Source: an uncultured Leifsonia sp.
GTDB taxonomy: Bacteria > Actinomycetota > Actinomycetes > Actinomycetales > Microbacteriaceae
Length of the DNA: 56,521 nt
NCBI RefSeq assembly: GCF_945957465.1
Contig: NZ_CAMFLC010000025.1
Location: 1-56,521, forward strand
Direction of reading: 5' to 3'
The stretch's first letter is position 1. Each line of letters starts with the position of its first letter. A model generated the notes under the pieces. It saw nothing but the letters and a program-made list of their open reading frames with translations. It did no database searches and had not been told where the DNA came from. The translations under genes and the position numbers were made by a program. Positions 24,320 through 32,660 of this stretch are shown in pieces.

Positions 24320-25984
24320 TCACTTCGCATCCCCGTAGCTGTCCACGACCGCGGCCGTCACCGGGAAGTCCACCGGGAAGGCGCCGAAGAGCAGGCGCCC
24401 CGCGGCGGCTGCGGAGACCGTGACCGCCTCGGCGACGTCGTCCGCCAGCTCGGCGGGCGTGTGCACGATCACCTCGTCGTGCAAGAAGTAGACGAGGTGC
24501 GGCGCTGCCGTGAAGGGTGCGCCGCCCGGACCGAGTCTCGTGAGCCGGTTCCGCAGCTCCGCCATCCAGCACAGCGCCCACTCGGCAGCGCTCGCCTGCA
24601 CCACGAAGTTGCGCGTGAAGCGACCCCAGTCGCGTGCCCGACTGCGAGCCCGCCGCTCCTCGGCCTGCGTCGAGTCGGATCCTGAGGCGGCCTCCTGGAT
24701 GCTGCGCCAGCCGGGACCCGGCGGCGGTGAGCTGCGGCCCAGCCGAGAGGTCACGACGCCGCCGCTCTCACCGGTGCGCGCGGCATCCTCCACCAGGCGG
24801 ACGGCACGCGGGAACGCGCGCGCGAGTCGCGGCATGAGGCGCCCGCTGTCGCCGGTCGTCGCGCCGTACATGGCGCCGAGCATCGCCACTTTGGCTTGAG
24901 CGCGCTCCGCAACGGCCCCGGTCGCGACGATGCCCGCGTAGAGATCGGTGCCGCGGCCGGCCGCCGCCATCGCCGTGTCGGCCGAGAGCCCGGTCAGGAT
25001 GCGCGGCTCCAGTTGCGCGGCATCGGCGACCACCAGTTTCCAGCCCGGGTCGGCGACCACGGCTGCACGCACCTCCTTGGGCAGCTGGAGCGCGCCGCCG
25101 CCGCGCGTGGCCCAGCGGCCCGTCACGACCCCACCCGGGATGTAGTCGGGCCGGAACCTGCCGTCGGCCACCCAGGTGTCGAGCCAGGTCCAACCGTTCG
25201 CCGAGTGCAGGCGGGAGAGCTTCTTGTACCGCAGGAGCGGTGCGATCGCCGGGTGGTCGAGCTCGCGAAGCTCCCACGACCGGGTCGAGGTCGCCATGAG
25301 GCCGGCGCGTTGCAGGGCTTTGAGCACCTCCGGCGGGCTGTCGGGATTCAGGCCGGGCGTCTCCAGCGCCTCCCGCAGCTCCGCCGCCAGTTCCTCCATG
25401 ACCGCAGGGCGACCGAACCGCGGCCGCGGGCCGAGCAGCGCGGTGAGCAACTGGTCATGCCGTTCGACGCTGTACGGCAAGCCGGCGTGCTGCATCTCGG
25501 CGGCGATCAGCGCGCCGGCGGACTCGGCCGCCAGCAGCAGCCGGAGCCGGCCCGGCTCGGCGCTCGCGGCCACCGCCTCCTGCTGTGCAGCGAACTCCGC
25601 GGCGGCGGACGGCGGGGCTTCGGGTTCGGGGCCGTCGAGATCGAACAGGGCCGCCGAGCCCTCTTCCGGGAGCGCGTCCGGCTGAGCCGCCCCATCCCAC
25701 GGTCCCGGAACGGCGGACGCCAGGGCCGAGCCGGCCGTCAGTGTCGACGACCGCAGGATCGCGTGACTGAGCCGGAGGTCGACGCACCTCTCGACGCGTA
25801 CGCCCGACCGCAGCAGCGGCGGGTACCAGGTGCGGGTGTCGCTCCAGACCCAGCGCGGCCGCCGCTCCGCCTCTGCGGCACGCACGAGGTCCGCGAGCTC
25901 GGCGTCGGCCACCTCCGAGCGGTCGTCGTCGCCGCGGATGACGGCGACGCGACCCGGGGCGACGCGCTCGAGGAGGATGTGCAC
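24320..25984 (-). CDS. Family-A DNA polymerase-like protein (bifunctional 3'-5' exonuclease/polymerase type)
   Basis: A 554-aa actinobacterial relative of DNA polymerase I, shorter than PolA because it lacks the 5'-3' nuclease. Polymerase motif A is VVADAAQLEPRIL, motif B KVAMLGAMYGATTG, and motif C YFLHDEVIVHTP, so the catalytic aspartates of A and C are kept. The N-terminal 200 aa correspond to the exonuclease domain but show no DEDD residues that I can identify, so proofreading is doubtful. Motif A differs from PolA DYSQIELR at several sites. The GTG start has a CAGAAT box 6 nt upstream, consistent with a leaderless transcript. Likely an accessory polymerase; function unproven. Confidence 0.8.
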   Translation of the reverse strand: MHILLERVAPGRVAVIRGDDDRSEVADAELADLVRAAEAERRPRWVWSDTRTWYPPLLRSGVRVERCVDLRLSHAILRSSTLTAGSALASAVPGPWDGAAQPDALPEEGSAALFDLDGPEPEAPPSAAAEFAAQQEAVAASAEPGRLRLLLAAESAGALIAAEMQHAGLPYSVERHDQLLTALLGPRPRFGRPAVMEELAAELREALETPGLNPDSPPEVLKALQRAGLMATSTRSWELRELDHPAIAPLLRYKKLSRLHSANGWTWLDTWVADGRFRPDYIPGGVVTGRWATRGGGALQLPKEVRAAVVADPGWKLVVADAAQLEPRILTGLSADTAMAAAGRGTDLYAGIVATGAVAERAQAKVAMLGAMYGATTGDSGRLMPRLARAFPRAVRLVEDAARTGESGGVVTSRLGRSSPPPGPGWRSIQEAASGSDSTQAEERRARSRARDWGRFTRNFVVQASAAEWALCWMAELRNRLTRLGPGGAPFTAAPHLVYFLHDEVIVHTPAELADDVAEAVTVSAAAAGRLLFGAFPVDFPVTAAVVDSYGDAK

Positions 25985-26086
25985 CCGACAATTCTGCCCG
26001 CGACCGACGACACACCGTCGCAACCCGATCCGTTATAGTGAGCAACACTCAATTCGTGACGATGCCGACCCGAAAGGCGATTCGCG

Positions 26087-26422
26087 ATGACCGAATACCT
26101 GCACGACTCCCAAGGCGTCTGGATCGCCTTCCGGCCCGACCCCCGTGCGCGCTTCCTGTTCAACCCGGAAGGCGACTGGATCGGCTGGTTCCCGTGGGAC
26201 GACGACGTCGTCGTCACGCCGGGCGGCTCATACCTCGGTACCGTCCACGGCGACCGGCTCTTCACGGACGAGAGCCATCCCTATCGCGGCGAGCCCGGCT
26301 ATCCCGGTGCGCCGGGCTACCCGGGAAGCGCCCCGTACCCGGGCGCCGGCGCCTACGTCAGCCTGCCCGACGGGTCACAGGACGTCGCGCCGGCACTGCT
26401 CTGGCCGCGCATCGCCTCCTGA
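26087..26422 (+). CDS. Small 4-fold beta-flower-like protein
   Basis: A 111-aa protein whose first 65 residues show four short internal strand pairs with Trp and Gly (VWIAFRPD, FLFNPEGDWIGWFPW, GSYLGTVHGDRLF), matching the 4-fold beta-flower domain as I recall it. A Pro/Gly/Tyr repeat region follows (PGYPGAPGYPGSAPYPG). No signal peptide. Function is unknown. A TATAGT -10 box at 26034-26039 and AAAGGCG before the ATG suggest a leader of about 40 nt. It is divergent from the polymerase gene. Confidence 0.65.
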   Translation: MTEYLHDSQGVWIAFRPDPRARFLFNPEGDWIGWFPWDDDVVVTPGGSYLGTVHGDRLFTDESHPYRGEPGYPGAPGYPGSAPYPGAGAYVSLPDGSQDVAPALLWPRIAS

Positions 26423-26463
26423 CGGACACGATTCGAACGAGGGCCGTCGGCCCGCGAGCGCCG

Positions 26464-26922
26464 TCAGCCGGCCAGCGCCGTCAGCCGCGAGCGCAGCTCC
26501 GGCCACGCCGCGCCGAATCCCGGATGCAGGGGCAGCTCCGCGACCGCCGGCACCGACACCCAGCGCAGCTCGATGCTCTCGACATCGGCCATGTGCGGCT
26601 CGAACGCCCGCACGGCCTGGGCGACGACCGTCGTGTACGACCAGTACCCGAGGTCGAGCACACTCGTGAACAGCACCTCGACAGCGTCCGCCGGCACGGC
26701 GGCCTCCTCCGCCGCCTCGCGCAGCGCCCCCTCCACGGCGGTCTCGCCCTCGTGCCGTGCTCCACCCGGCAGTCCCCAGGTCCCCCCGAAGTGACTCCAA
26801 TCGGCACGGTGCTGCAGCAGCACCCCGCGCCGCAGATCGTGGACGAGCAGTCCGGCGGCGCCGAACCGGCCCCAGAACCGTTCGCCGTTCGGACCTTCCA
26901 CCCATGCGTCGCCGGAGTTCAC
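26464..26922 (-). CDS. NUDIX hydrolase 1
   Basis: A 152-aa hydrolase of nucleoside-diphosphate-linked substrates. The Nudix box reads GGARHEGETAVEGALREAAEEAAV: the Gly, Glu and REAAEE core that binds Mg are kept, but the final conserved Gly is Ala. GTWGLPGG precedes it. Substrate unknown. Start is GTG with TAACGT 6 nt upstream on the minus strand, so the gene may be leaderless, although GGAG is also present. It is convergent with the beta-flower gene and divergent from the channel gene. Confidence 0.8.
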   Translation of the reverse strand: MNSGDAWVEGPNGERFWGRFGAAGLLVHDLRRGVLLQHRADWSHFGGTWGLPGGARHEGETAVEGALREAAEEAAVPADAVEVLFTSVLDLGYWSYTTVVAQAVRAFEPHMADVESIELRWVSVPAVAELPLHPGFGAAWPELRSRLTALAG

Positions 26923-26983
26923 GTCTCCACGTTAGCCGTCCGGCGGGGATGCTGCCGCCGCAGAGCAGCCCTAGTGTGTGGGA

Positions 26984-27694
26984 ATGACACTCGAACGATG
27001 GCGCCACCTCACCGAGTGGCCGCTCACCGCCGCTGCCACGGTGTTCCTCCTCGCCTATGCCTGGGAGGTGATCGGCGATCTCCACGGGACGCCGCTCGTC
27101 GCAGCCGAAACCGTCATCTGGGTGACCTGGTGCGTGTTCCTCCTCGACTACATCGTCTGCCTCGCCCTGGCCCCGCACCGGTGGCGCTGGTTCTACACGC
27201 ACCTGTTCGACCTGGCGATCGTCGTGCTCCCGATGCTGCGGCCGCTGCGCCTGCTGCGGCTGGTCACCATCCTGGCGATCCTGCAGCGCAGCGCCGGCAC
27301 CGCGTTCCGTGGCCGCGTGATGGTCTACGTGGCCGGCGCGGGCACACTGCTGGTGTTCACCGCCGCACTGGCGGCACTCGACGCCGAGCGTGGAGCGCCG
27401 CACGCGCACATCGAGACCTTCCCGCAGGCGGTGTGGTGGGCGTTCGAGACGATCTCGACCGTCGGTTACGGCGACTACACGCCGGTCACCCAGGTCGGCA
27501 GGCTCGTGGCCGTCGGCCTGATGATCGGCGGGATCGCCACCCTCGGCATCGTGACGGCGACGCTCGCCTCCTGGATCGTCGACCGCGTCGCCCAGACCGA
27601 GATCGACACCCGGTCGGCGACGCGCGGTCAGATCAAGGAGCTGTCGGCACAGGTCGCCGAGCTCAAGACCCTCCTCGAGAAGAAGTCCGCCTGA
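26984..27694 (+). CDS. Voltage-gated-type potassium channel subunit
   Basis: A 236-aa membrane protein with about six helices. The pore filter is TVGYGDYTPVT, preceded by the pore helix VWWAFETIS. An S4-like segment with regularly spaced Arg (RPLRLLRLVTIL) suggests voltage sensing, and the C-terminus is a short coiled coil (IKELSAQVAELKTLLEKK) for tetramer assembly. The ATG is chosen because TAGTGT lies 6 nt upstream (leaderless); a GTG two codons earlier is possible. The stop overlaps the next NUDIX start by one base (TGATG), implying cotranscription. Confidence 0.9.
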   Translation: MTLERWRHLTEWPLTAAATVFLLAYAWEVIGDLHGTPLVAAETVIWVTWCVFLLDYIVCLALAPHRWRWFYTHLFDLAIVVLPMLRPLRLLRLVTILAILQRSAGTAFRGRVMVYVAGAGTLLVFTAALAALDAERGAPHAHIETFPQAVWWAFETISTVGYGDYTPVTQVGRLVAVGLMIGGIATLGIVTATLASWIVDRVAQTEIDTRSATRGQIKELSAQVAELKTLLEKKSA

Positions 27695-28170
27695 TGCCGC
27701 AGCGCAGCGCCGCCGTCCTCCTGCACCGCGATGTCGGCAACGGGCGGGAGGTGTGGATCGCGCACATGGGCGGGCCGTTCTGGGCGCGCAAGGACGAGGG
27801 CGCGTGGACGCTGCCGAAAGGGCTCGTCGAGGTCGGCGACACCGACGAGCTGGCGGCGGCGCGTCGCGAGTTCGCCGAGGAGATGGGAACCCCGCCCCCC
27901 GAGGCGGACTACGTCGCCCTGGGCGAGTTCCGCGCGTCGTCGAAGACGTTCGTCGTGTTCACCGCAGAGACCGACTTCGGCCCGATCGAAATCGCCAGCA
28001 ACGCCTTCGAGCTCGAGTGGCCGCCGCGATCCGGCATCGTGCGCTCGTTCCCCGAAGTCGACGCCGCCGGGTGGTTCCCCGTCGAAGAGGCGCTCACGAA
28101 GCTCGCGAAAGGCCAGCGGCCCATTCTGGACGCACTGCTGCGCCGGCTCGATCAGGCCGAAGATCGGTAG
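27694..28170 (+). CDS. NUDIX hydrolase 2
   Basis: A 158-aa NUDIX protein resembling the bacterial NUDIX proteins that begin SAAVLLHR and contain WTLPKGLVE. The Nudix box is GLVEVGDTDELAAARREFAEEMG: the RE and EE metal residues are intact, but the usual Glu after the first five residues is Asp. Possible substrates are diadenosine polyphosphates or similar, by analogy only. It overlaps the end of the channel gene by one base, so the two are likely cotranslated. No membrane segment. Confidence 0.8.
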   Translation: MPQRSAAVLLHRDVGNGREVWIAHMGGPFWARKDEGAWTLPKGLVEVGDTDELAAARREFAEEMGTPPPEADYVALGEFRASSKTFVVFTAETDFGPIEIASNAFELEWPPRSGIVRSFPEVDAAGWFPVEEALTKLAKGQRPILDALLRRLDQAEDR

Positions 28171-28229
28171 CGCGCACAGCACCCCCTCGGACGTATGGTT
28201 GGCTGCACGCCGGGACGAAGGAGGAGCAG

Positions 28230-28619
28230 GTGGCCACCAAGAAAAAGACAGAGAAAGAGGCCGAGAAGGCGTTGATCACCGCGCGGGCCGCTGTCGACGA
28301 GGCCCAGCGCCTGGTCAAGAAGCTCGACAAGAAGACCCGCAAGGAGGCCGACGAGCTGGAGGCGGCGCTCGCGCAGGCCGCGAGGGATGCCAAGAAGGCC
28401 GCGCAGCGAGCCCGCAAGACCGCCGACCAGGCGGCGAAGGACGCCAAGCAGAAGGCGCAGGCCGCGCGCGAGCACGCGAGCACCGCTGCTGCCGCACCCG
28501 CGGCCGGCACCGGGATCCCGACCTTCCGTGACCTGCGCGACCGGGCCAAGGCGCAGGGCATCCAGGGCTATTCGCGGATGAACAAGGCGCAGCTCTTGCA
28601 CGCCCTCGGCGAGGGGTAG
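28230..28619 (+). CDS. Lys/Ala-rich coiled-coil protein with Rho N-terminal-like domain
   Basis: A 129-aa basic protein. Residues 1-90 are a long Ala/Lys/Glu helix (KKKTEKEAEKALITAR, QKAQAAREHAS) reminiscent of histone-H1-like tails. Residues 95-129 (PTFRDLRDRAKAQGIQGYSR, then MNKAQLLHALGEG) resemble the Rho_N/SAP-like helix-loop-helix that binds nucleic acid. A nucleoid or RNA-binding role is inferred. AAGGAGGAGCA sits right before the GTG start and TATGGT at 28194-28199 is a candidate -10 box. The longer upstream frame overlaps NUDIX 2 and is not credible. Confidence 0.7.
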   Translation: MATKKKTEKEAEKALITARAAVDEAQRLVKKLDKKTRKEADELEAALAQAARDAKKAAQRARKTADQAAKDAKQKAQAAREHASTAAAAPAAGTGIPTFRDLRDRAKAQGIQGYSRMNKAQLLHALGEG

Positions 28620-28648
28620 GCCGTGCCGGCAGTCGACCTCCTGTTCAC

Positions 28649-28675
28649 CGGCCGGTAACCGGCCGATTCTACGGT
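28649..28675 (+). promoter_or_regulatory. Leaderless promoter and 17-nt palindromic operator of the Pls-like gene
   Basis: CGGCCGGT-A-ACCGGCCG (28649-28665) is a perfect palindrome occupying the expected -35 region. TACGGT (28670-28675) is a -10 box 7 nt before the GTG start at 28683. The overlap makes it a likely repressor site. No -35 consensus is visible. The gap 28620-28682 holds nothing else. Confidence 0.5.
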
Positions 28676-28682
28676 TGCGGCC

Positions 28683-31600
28683 GTGACAGACACCACCGCC
28701 CGGCCGGCGGTCCTCTCCGCTCTGGCTGCGGCCCCGGCGCCGCGGACCCTGATCGACATCCTCCGGGAGCAGGCGGCCCGCAACCCGCAGGCGTCGGCGA
28801 TCGAGGACGCGGCCGGCGCGCTCAGCTATAGGGAGCTCCTGGCCCGTGTCGTCGCCACCGCAGCCCGACTGCACGAGGCGGGAGTGCGCCGCGGCGACCG
28901 GGTCGGCGTGCGGATGACCTCGGGAAGTCGCGAACTCTATCTCGCGATCCTGGGCGTGCTCGCCGCCGGCGCCGCCTACGTTCCCGTCGACGCCGACGAT
29001 CCGCAGGAGCGCGCCGACCTCGTCTTCGGCGAGGCGGACGTCAGCGGTGTGATCACCGACGATGGATACCTGCCGACCGCGTCCGCCGGTGCGGTGGCCG
29101 TCGAGGCCGTGGCGACGGCCGCCCGCGGCGACGCTCCCCACGCCGTGCAGGCCGGCGAGCCCCACCCGAGCACCTCGGGCCTCCCGTTGATCGAACCTCC
29201 GTCACCGGAGGACGACGCCTGGATCATCTTCACCTCCGGGTCGACGGGGACCCCCAAGGGCGTCGCCGTACGGCACCGGTCGGCGGCCGCGTTCGTGGAT
29301 GCCGAAGCCCGGCTGTTCCTGCGCGACGAGCCGATCGGCCCGGGCGACCGTGTCCTGGCCGGGCTCTCCGTCGCATTCGACGCCTCCTGCGAGGAGATGT
29401 GGCTGGCGTGGGGTCACGGCGCGTGTCTGGTGCCCGCGCCGCGTTCGCTCGTGCGCACCGGGATGGACCTGGGGCCGTGGCTCGCGGCCCGCCGCATCAC
29501 CGTGGTGTCGACCGTGCCGACCCTCGCCGCGCTGTGGCCGACGGATGCCCTCGACACGGTCCGGCTGCTGATCTTCGGCGGCGAAGCGTGCCCGCCCGAA
29601 CTGGTCAACCGGCTCGCCGTCGAAGGCCGGGAGGTCTGGAACACCTATGGGCCAACCGAGGCGACGGTGGTGGCGTGCGCGAGCCTGCTGACGGCCGGCG
29701 AGCCGGTGCGCATCGGCCTCCCGCTGGACGGCTGGGATCTCGCCGTCGTCGGGGCCGACGGCGCGCCGGTCGCGGACGGGGAGAGCGGTGAGCTGATCAT
29801 CGGCGGCGTCGGGCTGGCGCGTTACCTCGACCCGGCCAAGGACGCCGAGAAGTACGCACCGCTGCCCTCGCTCGGCTGGCAGCGCGCCTACCGGAGCGGC
29901 GATCTGGTCCGATTCGATCCGGCCGGCCTGTTCTACCTGGGCCGCGCGGACGACCAGGTCAAGGTCGGCGGCCGCCGCATCGAGCTCGGCGAGGTGGAGG
30001 CCGCGCTCCAGCAGCTGCCCGGGGTCTCCGGCGCCGCCGCGGCCGTACGGCGCAGCTCCGCGGGCAACGATGTACTCGTGGGCTACCTCGCCGTCCCCGA
30101 CCGCTCGCTGTTCGACCGGCGGGCCGCCCTGGCCGAGCTTCGCGCGGAACTGCCCGCCGCACTCGTGCCCCTGCTAGCGGTCGTCGACGATCTCCCGGTC
30201 CGGACATCCGGCAAGGTCGACCGGGCAGCGCTCCCCTGGCCGCTGGAGGACACGGACGACGAAGACGCACCCGAGCTCGATCCGGTCTCAGAGGCGCTCG
30301 CCGCCGACTGGCGAAGCGTTCTCGGGCTGCCCGTCGGCGCCCTCGACGACAACTTCTTCGACCTCGGCGGCGGGTCGCTCGCCGCCGCCCAGCTCGTCTC
30401 GCTGCTGCGCAGACGCCATCCGGACATCACGGTCGCCGACGTCTACGCGCATCCCCGGTTCGGATCCCTCGCCGCGGCCCTCGCCGAGAGCTCGCCCTCG
30501 GCCTCCGCCGCCTCCACCCACGTCGTCCCACGGACGCCCCGGCGCATGCAGGTGCTGCAGACCATCCTCGGGGTGCCGCTCTTCATCCTCAACGGGATCC
30601 GCTGGCTGCTCTACCTGCTGACGGCGTCCGCCGTGCTCCGGCCGTTCGGCGGGTTCGGCTTCCTGCCCGAGGTGAATCCGGTCTGGCTCGTGGTCGGGCT
30701 GCTGATCTTCGTCACACCGTGGGGACGCATGGCGATCGCAGTCGTCGCGGCGCGCCTCCTGTTGCTGGGCGTGAAGGCCGGCGACTATCCCCGCGGCGGA
30801 GGGGTCCACCTGCGCTTGTGGCTCGCCGAGCAGGTCGCCCACCAGATCGGGGCCGCCAGCCTCGCCGGCGCTCCGTGGATCAGCTATTACGCCCGTCTGC
30901 TCGGCGCAACGGTCGACCGCGGTGTCGACTTGCACGCGCTGCCTCCGGTGACCGGCATGCTGAGGATCGGCGCCGGCGCCTCCGTCGAGCCGGAGGTCGA
31001 CCTGGCCGGGTACTGGATCGACGGCGACCTCGTGCGCATCGGCGAGATCCGGATCGGCGCGGGAAGCTCGGTCGGCGCGCGAAGCTCCCTCATGCCGGGC
31101 GCCAAGATCGGTCGGGGCGCCACGGTGGCCCCCGGCTCGGCTGTCTTCGGCCGGGTTCCGGCCGGGCAGAACTGGGCGGGATCCCCCGCCGTCCGCGTCG
31201 GGAAGGCCCGGGAATGGTGGCCGGCCGAACGACCGCCGCGGCACACCCGCTGGGTCGCCGCGTACGCGGCGGCCTCCCTGGTCGTGTCCCTGGTCCCGGT
31301 CGTCGCGTTCGCGGTCGGCGGTCTCGTCGTCGCCGCTTTCACCCGGGGCGCCACGACGCTGGCCGGCGCTGTTCCCGGCGCGCTCGCTGCCGTGATCCCG
31401 GCGACCCTCGCCGCCGGGGTGGTGCTCGCCGGTCTCGTCGTCGTCCTCGTGCGGCTGCTCGGCCTCCGCCTTCGCGAGGGTGTCTACCCGGTGCGCAGCC
31501 GGGTCGGCTGGCAGGTGTGGTCGACCGAACGCCTCCTCGACATGGCGCGCACGGTGCTCTTCCCGCTGTACTCGAGCCTGTTCACTCCGCTGTGGCTCCG

Positions 31601-32660
31601 GATGCTCGGCGCCCGCGTCGGGCACGACGTGGAGGCATCCACCGTCCTCCTGCTCCCCGCGATGACGAGGATCCGCGACGGAGCCTTCCTCGCGGACGAC
31701 ACCCTGGTGGCGTCGTACGAGCTCGGCGGCGGCTATGTGCGCGTGGCGGAGGCGGAGATCGGCGCCCGCGCCTTCCTCGGCAACTCCGGCATGGCCGGCG
31801 GGGGCAACCGGGTTCCGCGCGACGGGCTGGTCGCGGTGCTGTCGGTGGCGCCGCGCAAGGCGAAGGCGGGTTCGTCCTGGCTGGGCTCACCCCCCGTGAA
31901 GCTCCGCAGGCGTGCACAGGACGCCGACCTGTCGCGCACCTTCGAGCCGCCGGCCGCTCTGCGCGTCGCTCGCACCGCGTGGGAGCTGCTGCGCATCGTC
32001 CCGGTCTTCGTGACGTGCTCGATCGGTCTCGCCGTCCTCTGGGCACTGGGGGCGCTGACCCAAAGCCTCGGGGCCGGCTGGGCGATCATCCTCAGCGGCC
32101 CCGTGCTCCTGCTCGCCGGCGCGGTCGCCGCTGCGGTGAGCACGGCCGCGAAGTGGGTGCTCCTCGGGAGGCTGAAGCCCGGCGAGCACCCGCTCTGGTC
32201 GTCCTTCATCTGGCGCAGCGAGGTGTCGGACACTTTCACCGAGATGGTGGCCGCCCCCTGGTTCGCATGGTCGGCCGCCGGGACCCCCGCACTGGTCTGG
32301 TGGCTGCGGAGCCTCGGCGCCCGCATCGGCAGCGGCGTCTGGATCGACAGTTACTGGCTCCCGGAGGCCGATCTGGTCGAACTGGGCGACGCATCCACCG
32401 TGAACCGGGGCTGCGTCGTCCAGACGCACCTGTTCCATGATCGAATCATGAGCATGGACGAGGTGATCATCGAGCGCGGCGGAACACTGGGACCGCACAG
32501 CGTCATCCTTCCGGCCGCAGCGATCGGCTCCGACGCGACGGTGGGCCCTGCGTCGCTCGTCATGCGCGGTGAGACCGTGCCCGACCGCAGCCGGTGGAGC
32601 GGCAATCCGATCGGCCCGTGGCGAGACGTGGTGGTACGCGAGTACCGTGCGGTGCGATGA
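28683..32660 (+). CDS. Pls-like membrane NRPS: adenylation, carrier, six membrane helices and three tandem soluble domains
   Basis: A 1325-aa protein with the layout of epsilon-poly-L-lysine synthetase (about 1,300 aa). An adenylation domain spans residues 20-520: IFTSGSTGTPKG (A3), FDASCEEMW (A4), NTYGPTE (A5), YRSGDLV (A7), GRADDQVKVGGRRIELGE (A8) and TSGKVDR with Lys511. The carrier domain has DNFFDLGGGSL with Ser565 for phosphopantetheine. Hydrophobic pairs follow near 630-695, 860-925 and 1105-1165, separating three hexapeptide-repeat (left-handed beta-helix) domains at about 700-850, 930-1095 and 1170-1325. Aligned with GrsA by hand, the specificity residues are D233, A234, E237, S276, I297, G299, T321, V329, V330, K511. 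There is no condensation or thioesterase domain. Likely makes an amino-acid homopolymer or isopeptide; lysine is the predicted monomer. Confidence 0.85.
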   Translation: MTDTTARPAVLSALAAAPAPRTLIDILREQAARNPQASAIEDAAGALSYRELLARVVATAARLHEAGVRRGDRVGVRMTSGSRELYLAILGVLAAGAAYVPVDADDPQERADLVFGEADVSGVITDDGYLPTASAGAVAVEAVATAARGDAPHAVQAGEPHPSTSGLPLIEPPSPEDDAWIIFTSGSTGTPKGVAVRHRSAAAFVDAEARLFLRDEPIGPGDRVLAGLSVAFDASCEEMWLAWGHGACLVPAPRSLVRTGMDLGPWLAARRITVVSTVPTLAALWPTDALDTVRLLIFGGEACPPELVNRLAVEGREVWNTYGPTEATVVACASLLTAGEPVRIGLPLDGWDLAVVGADGAPVADGESGELIIGGVGLARYLDPAKDAEKYAPLPSLGWQRAYRSGDLVRFDPAGLFYLGRADDQVKVGGRRIELGEVEAALQQLPGVSGAAAAVRRSSAGNDVLVGYLAVPDRSLFDRRAALAELRAELPAALVPLLAVVDDLPVRTSGKVDRAALPWPLEDTDDEDAPELDPVSEALAADWRSVLGLPVGALDDNFFDLGGGSLAAAQLVSLLRRRHPDITVADVYAHPRFGSLAAALAESSPSASAASTHVVPRTPRRMQVLQTILGVPLFILNGIRWLLYLLTASAVLRPFGGFGFLPEVNPVWLVVGLLIFVTPWGRMAIAVVAARLLLLGVKAGDYPRGGGVHLRLWLAEQVAHQIGAASLAGAPWISYYARLLGATVDRGVDLHALPPVTGMLRIGAGASVEPEVDLAGYWIDGDLVRIGEIRIGAGSSVGARSSLMPGAKIGRGATVAPGSAVFGRVPAGQNWAGSPAVRVGKAREWWPAERPPRHTRWVAAYAAASLVVSLVPVVAFAVGGLVVAAFTRGATTLAGAVPGALAAVIPATLAAGVVLAGLVVVLVRLLGLRLREGVYPVRSRVGWQVWSTERLLDMARTVLFPLYSSLFTPLWLRMLGARVGHDVEASTVLLLPAMTRIRDGAFLADDTLVASYELGGGYVRVAEAEIGARAFLGNSGMAGGGNRVPRDGLVAVLSVAPRKAKAGSSWLGSPPVKLRRRAQDADLSRTFEPPAALRVARTAWELLRIVPVFVTCSIGLAVLWALGALTQSLGAGWAIILSGPVLLLAGAVAAAVSTAAKWVLLGRLKPGEHPLWSSFIWRSEVSDTFTEMVAAPWFAWSAAGTPALVWWLRSLGARIGSGVWIDSYWLPEADLVELGDASTVNRGCVVQTHLFHDRIMSMDEVIIERGGTLGPHSVILPAAAIGSDATVGPASLVMRGETVPDRSRWSGNPIGPWRDVVVREYRAVR

